DNA from: Desulforhopalus singaporensis
GTDB lineage: Bacteria; Desulfobacterota; Desulfobulbia; Desulfobulbales; Desulfocapsaceae
Direction of reading: 5' to 3'
NCBI RefSeq assembly: GCF_900104445.1
Contig: NZ_FNJI01000005.1
Location: 149,778 to 213,777 of the forward strand
Length of the DNA: 64,000 nt
Of the stretch, positions 35,731 to 44,957 are shown piece after piece. The first letter of the stretch is position 1. Every line of letters begins with the position of its first letter. The notes under the pieces are model-generated. The model ran no database searches. It was given only the letters and a program-made list of their open reading frames with translations, and was not told where the DNA came from. A program made the position numbers and the translations under genes.

Positions 35731-38700
35731 TCAGTAGGCCTCGTCTGTGACATCATGGGATAGCTGTGACTCGGTTTGGTCAACGGTGGTCCTGAACCGG
35801 TCGCCCAGCTCGGCATGGGTTTTTTGGTCAAGGGACCGCCAGATAAGGAGCTGTTTTCTTATTTCATGAAGAAATGAGACGTTGAGCCGGTGCCAGGCCG
35901 CGGACTCCCCCGACTGTCGGTGCAGGGTTATTTTGATCTCTAAAAATTCCTCCCCCTCCCTGGCGGGGCAGAATTGCAGGTCGGCGGTCTGCATTATGCC
36001 GAAATCAAAAGGGGCAAGCCATATCTTGGAGCGGATATGGAGGCACTGCAGCTGGTGGGGAGCATCCGATTCCTTGACCATCTTGATAATCTCGTCCACG
36101 GTCGAACAGCTGAACACTATCTGTATCGGGCCGCTTGAAAACAGACCGTGGGAGATATCCCGGTGGCTCTCAAGGTATTGGTAAATAAAGCCGCCGATAG
36201 ATTCGTGTTCGGAGAACTTCATCAGAAACGGAAGGGTGACGGTAATTCTGTCATTTTCCGGCAGGGGCAGTTTAAACGTGCGGTGGACATCGGGAATGGC
36301 AATGCGCGCCGCTACCCTGGACGGATAGATGACGGAGATCAGCACCACCAGGATTACCAGAATCATTGACGCGACGCCGGCCATTGACGAGTAGTTGACC
36401 GTAATGCCGCTCCAGAGCGCAGTGGTTGACAGCAGCGCCGCCAGGACCTGGGCGATGAGGTAGCCGAGAACCACGGAGATAACCGCAAGGGCCATGGCCT
36501 CGGCGACGAAGAGGAAGCCGACGTGAGAGGGGGCAAGGCCGACCGAGGTGTAGACGCCTATCTCATTTTTCCGTTCATGGACGGCGCTTATCATGGTGTT
36601 GAGTACTATGAGAATGGAGATGAGCAGCGGGATAATGATGTTGGGCACTCCGCTGTAATTCATGGTGTCGCTGATATTGTACAGCCAGACCCCGTCGGGT
36701 TCTCCGGTAAAGATGGCCAGGCTGAAACGGTCCGACAACTGTCCGGCCAGGCTCCCTGTCCGCTCGGGATTGGCGGGCCGCACCGCGATGTTTTTCAATC
36801 TTCCCCCGGCGGCCGCCAGCGTCTGTGCCGGAATGATTGCCGTCTGTCCGGCGGGAATGTGGATGTAGCGGGACTGGAACGAGCGGACATCGTCTCCTGA
36901 CTCCATGGCTTCCAGCTCCTCTTCGGTCATTTCAGTGTCCGCCTCGTTGGGAAAGATGACCGGAGTGAGCGGTTCGCCGTCCAGGTCGACGGCTTCGGCA
37001 AAAGTTTTCGCATCAAAGGTCCCGATCACGGTAAAAGGGATTCCCCACAGGGAAACATTCTGTTCTCCGTCGGGGGCGACTCCGAGAAGATCCGCGGTCT
37101 GCTTCTCCAAAATGATCGCCCTGATGTCGGACCTGTTGAACCATCTGCCCGCAGTGAGCAACCGGTCAAGTCCGGTTACATAGGGTTCATCGGGACTCAG
37201 GCCGATGAGTCCCTGGAGCCCGAGTTCTTTGTCCTTATTGCGTACCGACACGTGGACCGGTCTTGACGGGTCCTGACTCTCAATCCATACTCTGGGGGCG
37301 GACCGATCGCTTGCAGACATTGCCGACATCAGTATCTCGGTGGCCTGGGGAGGCAGACTCCTGTTGTTCATCTGTCTCAGCAGCAGTCCCCGGTAGGGGG
37401 CCGAGGAGGAAAAAGGAAGTCTTACCTGCTTCTTGTTCGACTTGATGGTGGTAAAACTCATAATGGTAAAGGTGAGGATGACCAGGGTGGAACAGGTCAG
37501 AACCGTCCGCAGCCTTCTCCTGCGCAGGTTGGAGACACCGAGGAAAAAGGCGGCGGTAAAAGCTTTCCACCTGCTGATTTCTACCGATCTTTTATGGGCG
37601 GCACGGCGCTGCAGAAGAATCATTTCGTCTTCGAACCGGAAAAAGATTATGAGCGACACGATAAACGACAGCCCGATAACGAAAAACGCAAGGATGACGA
37701 CCATTGGGCTGTATGCGAGCTCAAAAGCCGGATGTACGTTGTAGATGACCGCTATCAGTACCGCCAGGATCAGGAAGAAACCGGCTATTCTTTTGTATAT
37801 GTTGTTGAAATTAAAAAGAAAGCGCTCCGTTACGAAGGCAAAGGGGACAAAGAGCGCGATATAGAAAAGCACTCCGAACAGTACGTCTTTCTGCGTTTTT
37901 TCGACCTGTACGTATACTCTCTCGGCCAGTGCCTGGGAGGTGGCTGCCGCCGTTCTTGCCCGGGAATAGTGCAGGGCGTCAAGACTTTTTTCCGCATCAT
38001 CGAGAGCTGCCAGCCCCCGGGATCTGAGTTCGTTTATCCTGGGATCGAAGATCCCGTGGTTCTCCAGGTTGACGATTCGCGGTTCCAGCAGTGTCCATGC
38101 GTCTTTTGCGGCATGGTAGATCGTGTTCGGAATAGTGGGAAAATCGTCCACTGGATATCCAAGGCCCATGCGATTCTCGTCGGTGCCGTTGGATAAGATC
38201 ATCTTGGTGGTCAGAACGGTATCGGACAAGGTAAGCTTGAGCAGGGTCCCGGGCGCTGTGTAGATCGAGGAGATTATCGACTCCCTGGTGTCTATCCGGC
38301 TGTACCAATAGTGTTCGGGTGGCGCATCCCTCCTCCCGTCGAAGAGATGAAGTTTGGTCATGTAGGCAAATGTCCGCGGTTCCAGCAGGTCGAAAAGCGT
38401 CGTCTCCCGGCAGTTGAACATGACCAGGTCGCTCTGCATCGACTTCCTCAGCAGTTTGAGCCGATAGTTGGCCTTGCCTGTCTCTTTCTTGTCAATCGCC
38501 CAGATTACTTTGCCGGTCTTCGAATCGAACCGGTAGCCCTCTATTATCAACTTGTCGAGCACATGCTTCTTGTCGGCGAGTCCTTTTATCGTGAAATAGC
38601 CGGTTTCGTCTACCATGGCATAAAATCTGTTGAGGCCCTGGTAGCCGAGTATGGTGGTGTCGTGGGCTGGGTAAGTGGCGAAAAGCTCCCCCTGCAACAG

Positions 38701-40563
38701 CAGGTTGGCCCGTACCGTAACGGTTACCAGCCCATCGCGCGGGAGATTGTTTTCGTGCAGCCGGGGCGCGCCACCAAGACCGTACAGGAGCCGTCGTACC
38801 AGTTGTGCCTGGTGGGCGAGGTAGTTCCAGTCTATCTGTTCTTCTTGATCTTCCGGGGTTCCCCAGAGCGGTCGGGCGTCGTCCGTGGTAACCAGGCTCA
38901 ACCCCAGGTATCCGGCAAGGCTACTGACCTCTCCTCCCATGGCTGGCCGGTCGATAAACCAGGAATCCCAGGTCCTGAGACTATCCGGGCGCAGCGTGTC
39001 GTGGTAGCGGACACCGTTGGCTGTATTCCCGTTCCCAGCTCCGGTTTCTCTCAGGACCGAGGCGACAGTCGTGTAGGACGGGCTCCTGTTGACGGTTGAT
39101 TTGAGGTTGTAGAGCCAGCCTCTGTTGAATGCGCCCACCCCGCTGCCGTGGCTCGATAAATAGAGGCTGACAACGGCGGCCACATCGTAGTCCCGCACAA
39201 GATTTCTAAACGTCTTTGCCGAGCTGAGCGCACTGGCCTGGCCTTTGAGGTCGGCGATAATTCTTGCGGTCCGGTCCGTCGCCTCGACGATAAGCCGGTT
39301 GAGGACTTTCGTCTCTTTGGCCGGCAGGCTGCTGTAGTCCTCGGTCCACCCGAGGCGCCGGTATAAAAAGCGCTCGGCGGCCGTTTCCTTGATGAGTTGC
39401 TTGGTAGCGCTGGTCTGGTCGGCCAGCCGCAGCTGCATCAACCGCCGTGACACCCGGTCGACCGCCTGGTTGACATCGTGATTTATGGCCTGTTTGAGGA
39501 TGTTGTCCCTGGTCGCGTCCGGAGCCAGGGGAAAAGACATCTGGTCGAGAGTCTTGAGATATTTTTTCTGTCTCTGCAGCTGTTTTTTGAGGTTGTGGTC
39601 CAGGGTGCGGAGATCCTTGGATCTCGTGTTGAGGCTCCACATTATATCGCGCATTCCGGCAAGAGTCTGGAACTGTCCGCTAGAAGCCACCAGCAGGACC
39701 GACCTGCCCGGTGGCTTCTTGGTGAACTGCTCGGCAACTTCAAGAAAAGTGGCGATTGAACTTGCGGCGTCCGCCCCGGGGGAGAGTCCGGCGACAAATT
39801 CTTCGGAGTCGAAAAAACTCTCAACGATGAGCAGCTCGTTTTTCAGCTTGGCATCACCACCCTCGATGAGAGCATAGATGTTGCGCGCCCTGGTTCGCTC
39901 CCACCTGGCCGAGGCAAAAAGTGTGGCGTTTTGGACAAGCGGGGCGGCAGTTGTTTCCAGATTGCCGAATATCTGTTGAGCCTGACGGCGTTTCATCCAG
40001 AAACATGGAAACTGTATAGGGGTCAGCTCGGATTTTTCCTTGTAGAAGATCCGGTCCTGTTGCTTGCCTTCATAGAGATAAATCACCGCCTTGGCGCCAA
40101 GGGACGCCAGCAGTTGCCAGTTTCGGGCCGAATCGAAGTCGAGCAGGACGATGCTGTCTTTGAGCCGCTTTCCGTCCAGCTGTCCGGGTAATCCCCTGCC
40201 GCAGTAAAAGACGGGACCGTCAAACGCGCCGTCTGTTGCTTCCGGGGTGACGGCGTTATAGATAAACGGGTGCAGTGGGTACTTCTGGTCATTGACCGTC
40301 AGCCATGATTTGGTAAACCGGCGTACCGGGATGTCGTAGAGGTAGTTCTGGGGTGACAGGGAGAGGTGGCGCAACCTGGCTTCGATGTAGTCGGCAGCTT
40401 TTTCATATCCGCCAGAGCCGGTTGTCCGGCTTGAGTAACTGCTCAGTTCGTGGATTGTCTTCTCAAGATTCTCCCGCTCTGGTGCACTGGCGCTGCACCA
40501 GAGCGAATCCGCAAGCAGCCCGAAAAAGATCAGCAGTACCAGTATACGATAAAGATATATCAT
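35731..40563 (-). CDS. Fusion of degenerate M28 peptidase-like domain with FtsX-type ABC permease
   Basis: The 1610-residue protein starts with a signal peptide (ILVLLIFFGLLADSLWCSA). Residues 35-330 match an M28 peptidase with a PA-like insert (GPVFYCGRGLPGQLDG). The zinc ligands are replaced: the usual HYD reads FFD (250-252), the bridging Asp of the ADDN motif is Ala266, and the EE pair reads Gln297-Phe298. A long extracytoplasmic region follows, then membrane helices near 930-1030 and 1070, an extracytoplasmic loop, and an FtsX core around 1265-1400 (VPNIIIPLLISILIVLNTMI with HERKNEIGVYTSVGLAPSHV). The last 200 residues are cytoplasmic. It likely pairs with the LolD-like ATPase and short permease encoded upstream. 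Confidence 0.82.
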   Translation of the reverse strand: MIYLYRILVLLIFFGLLADSLWCSASAPERENLEKTIHELSSYSSRTTGSGGYEKAADYIEARLRHLSLSPQNYLYDIPVRRFTKSWLTVNDQKYPLHPFIYNAVTPEATDGAFDGPVFYCGRGLPGQLDGKRLKDSIVLLDFDSARNWQLLASLGAKAVIYLYEGKQQDRIFYKEKSELTPIQFPCFWMKRRQAQQIFGNLETTAAPLVQNATLFASARWERTRARNIYALIEGGDAKLKNELLIVESFFDSEEFVAGLSPGADAASSIATFLEVAEQFTKKPPGRSVLLVASSGQFQTLAGMRDIMWSLNTRSKDLRTLDHNLKKQLQRQKKYLKTLDQMSFPLAPDATRDNILKQAINHDVNQAVDRVSRRLMQLRLADQTSATKQLIKETAAERFLYRRLGWTEDYSSLPAKETKVLNRLIVEATDRTARIIADLKGQASALSSAKTFRNLVRDYDVAAVVSLYLSSHGSGVGAFNRGWLYNLKSTVNRSPSYTTVASVLRETGAGNGNTANGVRYHDTLRPDSLRTWDSWFIDRPAMGGEVSSLAGYLGLSLVTTDDARPLWGTPEDQEEQIDWNYLAHQAQLVRRLLYGLGGAPRLHENNLPRDGLVTVTVRANLLLQGELFATYPAHDTTILGYQGLNRFYAMVDETGYFTIKGLADKKHVLDKLIIEGYRFDSKTGKVIWAIDKKETGKANYRLKLLRKSMQSDLVMFNCRETTLFDLLEPRTFAYMTKLHLFDGRRDAPPEHYWYSRIDTRESIISSIYTAPGTLLKLTLSDTVLTTKMILSNGTDENRMGLGYPVDDFPTIPNTIYHAAKDAWTLLEPRIVNLENHGIFDPRINELRSRGLAALDDAEKSLDALHYSRARTAAATSQALAERVYVQVEKTQKDVLFGVLFYIALFVPFAFVTERFLFNFNNIYKRIAGFFLILAVLIAVIYNVHPAFELAYSPMVVILAFFVIGLSFIVSLIIFFRFEDEMILLQRRAAHKRSVEISRWKAFTAAFFLGVSNLRRRRLRTVLTCSTLVILTFTIMSFTTIKSNKKQVRLPFSSSAPYRGLLLRQMNNRSLPPQATEILMSAMSASDRSAPRVWIESQDPSRPVHVSVRNKDKELGLQGLIGLSPDEPYVTGLDRLLTAGRWFNRSDIRAIILEKQTADLLGVAPDGEQNVSLWGIPFTVIGTFDAKTFAEAVDLDGEPLTPVIFPNEADTEMTEEELEAMESGDDVRSFQSRYIHIPAGQTAIIPAQTLAAAGGRLKNIAVRPANPERTGSLAGQLSDRFSLAIFTGEPDGVWLYNISDTMNYSGVPNIIIPLLISILIVLNTMISAVHERKNEIGVYTSVGLAPSHVGFLFVAEAMALAVISVVLGYLIAQVLAALLSTTALWSGITVNYSSMAGVASMILVILVVLISVIYPSRVAARIAIPDVHRTFKLPLPENDRITVTLPFLMKFSEHESIGGFIYQYLESHRDISHGLFSSGPIQIVFSCSTVDEIIKMVKESDAPHQLQCLHIRSKIWLAPFDFGIMQTADLQFCPAREGEEFLEIKITLHRQSGESAAWHRLNVSFLHEIRKQLLIWRSLDQKTHAELGDRFRTTVDQTESQLSHDVTDEAY

Positions 40564-40607
40564 AAGCGGTGGCGTCCTTGGTGGGTATGAGAACGTTTGA
40601 TGCCTGA

Positions 40608-41345
40608 TTAATGGGCGCTTGCAAGTCCGCCCGTACTGATATTCAGCTCTTCCCGCTGCTGAATTTTTTCAATTTTTCCATCTCTTATCCAGATAACCTG
40701 GTCAGAGACGTTGAGCATCTTATAGTCGTGGGTTGCGGAAATCACGGTAACCCCGCGTTCGATGCTCAGTTCCTTGAGGAGCTTGATAATCTCTTCCCCG
40801 GTAGTCAGGTCAAGGTTTCCCGTTGGTTCGTCGGCAAGAATGATCGACGGGTTGTTGGCCAGGGCCCTGGCCACCGCCACCCGCTGCTGCTGTCCCCCCG
40901 AAAGTTCCGACGGCCTGTGCTCATGACGGCCGGCAAGACCGACCTGGCTCAGGAGGTCCATGCCCTTTTTGAGCGCTTCGTCGCTGGAAACGCCGGCAAA
41001 TGTCATTGGGATGGTAATGTTCTCCAGAGCGGTCATGACTGGAATCAGGTTGAACGTCTGGAAAATATAGCCGATTTTCCTGCATCGCAGCCAGGCAAGC
41101 TCATAGGCGTCAAGTTGGGCGATATCGACTTCATCGATAAAGACCTTGCCCTCCGTCGGTTTGTCGAGCCCGCCTATCATGTTGAAAAGCGTCGATTTCC
41201 CGGAGCCGGAAGGGCCCATTATCGAAATGTATTTGCCGGTTTCTATCTCAAGGTCGATCCCCTTGAGCACCTCTACCACTATCTTGCCAAGGTCGAAATT
41301 TTTCACCACTCCGGTTACCCGGACTATTTTGCTTGTCTGACTCAT
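40608..41345 (-). CDS. ABC transporter ATP-binding protein, LolD/MacB type
   Basis: The start is the ATG of MSQTSKIVRV, giving 245 residues; the longer frame runs back into the permease gene. Walker A is GPSGSGKST, the signature LSGGQQQRVAVARALA, Walker B SIILADEPTGNLD, and the switch His lies in VISATHDYKML. These features, with the ADEPTGNLD sequence, are typical of ATPases that drive FtsX-fold permeases in the mechanotransmission group (LolCDE, MacAB, FtsEX). It begins 31 bases after the short FtsX-like permease and precedes the giant M28-FtsX gene by 44 bases, so it probably powers both permease subunits. Confidence 0.92.
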   Translation of the reverse strand: MSQTSKIVRVTGVVKNFDLGKIVVEVLKGIDLEIETGKYISIMGPSGSGKSTLFNMIGGLDKPTEGKVFIDEVDIAQLDAYELAWLRCRKIGYIFQTFNLIPVMTALENITIPMTFAGVSSDEALKKGMDLLSQVGLAGRHEHRPSELSGGQQQRVAVARALANNPSIILADEPTGNLDLTTGEEIIKLLKELSIERGVTVISATHDYKMLNVSDQVIWIRDGKIEKIQQREELNISTGGLASAH

Positions 41346-41376
41346 GCTGACTGTCACCCTGGGTTGTGTTTTAGTG

Positions 41377-42027
41377 TTACTGATCCACCCGCATCGCTTC
41401 AACAGGTTGCATCCTGGCGGCGATAAAGGCTGGGTAGAGGACTCCCAGAAGACTGAGAAGAGTGCCCGTTCCGGTTGCAACGGCGATGGTGACCAGGAGT
41501 TGTCCCCAGGGGATGAAGAAAAAAGCTTTTCCCCCGAAGGTTGCCAGACAGGAACCCAGTGCTACGCAGCTGCCGAGAAAAGCGCCGACTAAGCCTCCGG
41601 TGATTCCCTGCATGGCCGCTTCGATCAGAAAGAGTCGTACGATGAACCTGTCCAGAGCCCCCAAACACTTTAACGTGCCTATCTCGCGAAATCTCTCTGT
41701 CACAGACATCAGCTGGGCGTTGATTATTCCGACAACGCAGACCAGAAGAGAGAGAAAGAGAATCCAGCGCTGTTTGGCGGAACTCTCTATCGATCCGCTT
41801 TCAGGGGTGATGTCGTAACCGGCCTTTACCAGTTCGAGAAGAACCGTCTGGTCGTTTGACGAGAGAAGTCCCTCGGCGGTATCGTTGCTGGCCTGGATGA
41901 AGGTGAAAAAGGATACGGCCAGGACGAGACTTACGGTGGTTACCATCGAGCGGAAAAATCTCACCCTGATACTCTGAAAAGCCATCTTGAAAGACTTCGA
42001 TAAAGGTAGCTCAACTAATCGCCGCAT
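41377..42027 (-). CDS. Short FtsX-type ABC permease
   Basis: The 216-residue protein has an N-terminal membrane helix (SMVTTVSLVLAVSFFTFIQA), only about 60 residues of extracytoplasmic region, and the FtsX core with WILFLSLLVCVVGIINAQLM, the coupling helix ERFREIGTLKCLGALDRFIV and two further helices ending PAFIAARMQPVEAMR. Most LolC/E and MacB permeases have a much larger periplasmic domain, so this is a minimal version; the large partner encoded two genes down may supply the extracytoplasmic part of a heterodimer. It is the first gene of the operon, after the promoter at 42142-42170. Confidence 0.85.
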   Translation of the reverse strand: MRRLVELPLSKSFKMAFQSIRVRFFRSMVTTVSLVLAVSFFTFIQASNDTAEGLLSSNDQTVLLELVKAGYDITPESGSIESSAKQRWILFLSLLVCVVGIINAQLMSVTERFREIGTLKCLGALDRFIVRLFLIEAAMQGITGGLVGAFLGSCVALGSCLATFGGKAFFFIPWGQLLVTIAVATGTGTLLSLLGVLYPAFIAARMQPVEAMRVDQ

Positions 42028-42141
42028 CCACGAGACTCCGGATAAAAGGTAAAAAGCGTAACACCTGGAAATCTATCTTCGCCGTTTTAAGCCAGGACCA
42101 CCACCCAGAGGAAAACAGATTTGTGATAATTATTATTATCT

Positions 42142-42170
42142 ATTATAGGTGTATCTTGACATGGCGGCAA
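42142..42170 (-). promoter_or_regulatory. Sigma-70-like promoter of the FtsX-LolD-M28-OPT operon
   Basis: On the minus strand TTGCCG is followed after 17 bases by a consensus TATAAT. The -10 box ends about 115 bases before the short permease gene. AT-rich sequence follows the -10 box. Confidence 0.7.
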
Positions 42171-42227
42171 TGCCAATTGTTCACCCAGATAAAAACATGA
42201 GTGAAAACGACGTACCCGCTGAAGAAG

Positions 42228-42416
42228 CTATTCGTCCATATCGATCATTTCCATCAGGTCGTTCTGGAAATCCTCATCGTTTACAAGTTTTGCGGCTATG
42301 GCCTGGCATAACGCCGAGGCAAGGGTTTCAAAGTTTTTTGTGGCGATCTCCACAGATATCTCCCCTTCGTTTGTTACTTCCAGGATCAGCGCGGATTGAG
42401 TGTCGTTTAGCTCCAT
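42228..42416 (-). CDS. Small acidic protein of unknown function
   Basis: The ATG of MELNDTQSALILEV has AAGGAG eight bases upstream, which fixes the start and gives 62 residues. The sequence is acidic with a hydrophobic middle (FETLASALCQAIAAKLV) and ends EMIDMDE. No domain is recognised. The ribosome site and sensible composition make it a real gene more likely than not. It lies between the ABC operon promoter and the M32 carboxypeptidase gene and is transcribed in the same direction as both. Confidence 0.65.
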   Translation of the reverse strand: MELNDTQSALILEVTNEGEISVEIATKNFETLASALCQAIAAKLVNDEDFQNDLMEMIDMDE

Positions 42417-42481
42417 AGGGGTCGCTCCTTTTGGTGAGGTTGTGACAAGAGTCAATGGTGCCGGGTTATTTTCACGCGGTG

Positions 42482-43984
42482 TCAATAGCCGCAGTCGAGA
42501 TACCTGGTTTTCAGGTGATCAAGAAAAAAATCCGGGTTTGTTTTCTGGCCAGTTGCTTTTTGCAGTATCTCCTGGGATTCAATAGTCGATCCCACCGACC
42601 AGATATTCTCCAGCAGCCAGCGGCGGATGAAATCGAGATTCCCCCCGGCAAGTTGCTCCTGCCAGTCCGGGTGGGCCAATCGAATTGCCGCGGAAAACTG
42701 GGCACTGTTTATCGCACCCATGGTGTATGACGGGAAATATCCGAAACTTCCGTCAGTCCAGTGCATATCCTGCATACATCCGTCTTTAAAGTTGCTGCCG
42801 GTGGATATTCCGAGGTATCGACGCATTTTTTCATCCCAGAGTTCTGGGATGTCATCAATTTCTATCTGCTGATTTATCAGGTCGCGCTCGATCTCAAAGC
42901 GTATTATCACGTGGAAAGGATAGGTCGCCTCATCCGCTTCAACCCGGATAAGGCTGGGCGCAACCCTGGTTGCTCCAAGCCATAATGTTTCGGCGCTCAG
43001 ATGGGAGGTGGCGGGGAGGCAGCGGTGAATGACGGGAAGAAAAAACTCCAGGAAGGGTCTGGTCAGCAGGAGCTGTTTCTCAAACAGCAGACTCTGGCTT
43101 TCATGGAGACAGAGGTTGCGGGCACCGCCGACCGGCAACCCATCGTACTGTCTGGGAAGACCGTTTTCGTAGCTGGCGTGTCCGGTCTCGTGGGCCGTGG
43201 CCAGCAGGCTGTCGAAAAAATCGTTTTCCCGGTAGCGGGTGGTGATGCGCTGATCTCCTCTGCAGCCGGTGCTGAAGGGGTGAGCGCTGACATCGAGCCT
43301 GCCGGACTCGAAATCAAACCCGAGACTGAGCATCAAATTTTTATTGAGCTGTTGCTGCTGCGCAACCGGATACTCTCCCGCCAGATTCGGACGCTTAGTC
43401 TCTCGCTGCCGCTCGAGGACCTGTTCAAGGATCCCCGGAAGATCCCGCTTGAGCCGCGTAAACACCGCCTGGATAAACCCGCTGTCGTCTCCGGTACAGT
43501 GAAGGTCGAGCAGCGTGTCGTACGGGGTGGCAAAGTTGTCCGGATTCCGTGCAAATCTGGCCTGCGCCTCCTCCCGGCAAAGCTTCACCACTTCCCTGAA
43601 GTTGCCGGCGAATCCGTCCCAGTCGTTGTCGTTGCGCTGCTGTCGCCATTGATACTCACATCGTGCCCCGGCAATAGTCTTGGCCTCAACCAGGTCGGAG
43701 GAAAGACAGACCGCCCTGGAATAGACCTTTTTCATCTCCCTGATGCTCGCTATCCGCTCAGGATTGTCTGTCTTGTCTTCCACCTCCTGTAACAACTCTC
43801 CCAGTTCATCGCTGACAAGCCGCCGGTGATACGTTGCGCTCAGTTCCGCCAGCGCTTTGGACCGGGCTTCGCTGCCTCGGGGCGGCATCATAACCATATG
43901 GTCCCATTGAAGGAATGTGATTGCGTGCTCGATTCTTGACAGTTTTTGAAAGTATCTGACAAGCGGCTGATAGCGATCGGCCAT
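42482..43984 (-). CDS. Carboxypeptidase M32 (thermostable carboxypeptidase 1 family)
   Basis: The 500-residue metallopeptidase carries HETGHASYENG (HExxH) and the downstream glutamate ligand in LCLHESQSLLFEKQL, the two M32 signatures. Other family segments include RYRENDFFDSLLATA, YHFVIRFEIE-like PFHVIIRFEIERDL, and GYFPSYTMGAINSAQFS. It should remove C-terminal residues from peptides in the cytoplasm. AAGGAG lies five bases before the start. Length is normal. Placed near an operon with OPT-like transporters it could help use imported peptides, but the two are not obviously co-transcribed. Confidence 0.95.
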   Translation of the reverse strand: MADRYQPLVRYFQKLSRIEHAITFLQWDHMVMMPPRGSEARSKALAELSATYHRRLVSDELGELLQEVEDKTDNPERIASIREMKKVYSRAVCLSSDLVEAKTIAGARCEYQWRQQRNDNDWDGFAGNFREVVKLCREEAQARFARNPDNFATPYDTLLDLHCTGDDSGFIQAVFTRLKRDLPGILEQVLERQRETKRPNLAGEYPVAQQQQLNKNLMLSLGFDFESGRLDVSAHPFSTGCRGDQRITTRYRENDFFDSLLATAHETGHASYENGLPRQYDGLPVGGARNLCLHESQSLLFEKQLLLTRPFLEFFLPVIHRCLPATSHLSAETLWLGATRVAPSLIRVEADEATYPFHVIIRFEIERDLINQQIEIDDIPELWDEKMRRYLGISTGSNFKDGCMQDMHWTDGSFGYFPSYTMGAINSAQFSAAIRLAHPDWQEQLAGGNLDFIRRWLLENIWSVGSTIESQEILQKATGQKTNPDFFLDHLKTRYLDCGY

Positions 43985-44153
43985 GGTCTCTCCTTAACTC
44001 TGTGTGCGCTGCGCAAAAAAGTGCTTCATTGCCTGGGGTCTCTCTTATCTTATCATGCTTTTTGAAAAACTTTTCAAGAGGTTGCCCCATATCAGTGTTG
44101 ATTTAATCCATACTGTGTGCCGGGTGAATTCAAAAAGCTGTTGCAATCCTCAC

Positions 44154-44948
44154 TCAACCAGAGGGGTGCTGCAACAGATCCCGGAAAGTGACCGGTATAA
44201 GTTTTTTCTCGTACCGGATTTTTTCAAGCAGCAGATCAAGGAGATCGAAAGCGGCCCGATTCATCCTCTGGTGATGGATCATGATACCGCACCTGCCGGA
44301 CATTATGCCCCGTTCAAGCTCAATGAGCAAGTTGTCCAGGGCGGTGCGGGGATCCTTTTCCTTGCGGGTATGCAGATCCACATTGACGTAAAAATCCGGC
44401 AGGTTACAAGGTGCGGCAGAATTTGGTTGCCCAAATCTTGAAATTGCCAGAAATTTTAACTCGACCAGCGTCTGCAGGCTAGCTGGGCTGCACCTGTTCC
44501 AGGGGGGGGTAAAGATCTTGTGGAATTGATCGCCGACTATTTCCTGCAGCCGCCGGCAACCGTGCGCTATACTTTTTTCCACGTCCTCCCTGTTTCGTGA
44601 AGGGCCGAACTCCTGTTTTTTCCCCTGCGGTTCATAATTGCGGTGGGTCGCGCCATGCTGGTGCCAGCACCATTGACTGTTAGTTTTGTCAAGCTGCCGG
44701 TAAAGTTCGGTAAAACGTGACGCTGTCACCCAGGAAGGCACAACGGCGAGACAGAGCGGCATGCGGTGTTTGCGAAAACAGGCTGCAAGGCGAAGAAATT
44801 GTCTTGAGGGAATACCGATATCGTCGGCCCTGAAGAACACCAGCGGATGTTTATCAGCGTTACCACATGCCCGGTCAATAGATGCAGACACCATTGATGA
44901 CACCGTTGAGGGGATGTCGCGATAAAGTGGGGATACGGGTCTGGTCAT
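44154..44948 (-). CDS. Polysaccharide deacetylase-like protein
   Basis: The 264-residue protein has the NodB-type metal motifs: FFRADDIGIP near residue 40 (catalytic and metal Asp) and HGATHRN (H-x3-H) near residue 98. The FTPPWNRCS segment corresponds to the third motif with its conserved Pro-Pro-Trp. Such enzymes remove N- or O-acetyl groups from glycans. No signal peptide is seen, so it may act on a cytoplasmic or lipid-linked substrate. It is the last gene of a five-gene glycan cluster and follows a COG4671-like glycosyltransferase gene by nine bases. Confidence 0.8.
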   Translation of the reverse strand: MTRPVSPLYRDIPSTVSSMVSASIDRACGNADKHPLVFFRADDIGIPSRQFLRLAACFRKHRMPLCLAVVPSWVTASRFTELYRQLDKTNSQWCWHQHGATHRNYEPQGKKQEFGPSRNREDVEKSIAHGCRRLQEIVGDQFHKIFTPPWNRCSPASLQTLVELKFLAISRFGQPNSAAPCNLPDFYVNVDLHTRKEKDPRTALDNLLIELERGIMSGRCGIMIHHQRMNRAAFDLLDLLLEKIRYEKKLIPVTFRDLLQHPSG

Positions 44949-44957
44949 TGCGGGGTG

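Noticed and set aside
38311..39099. 262-codon plus-strand frame opposite the M28-FtsX gene
   Set aside because: Antisense to a continuous 1610-codon gene with recognisable domains; no family match and no ribosome site seen.
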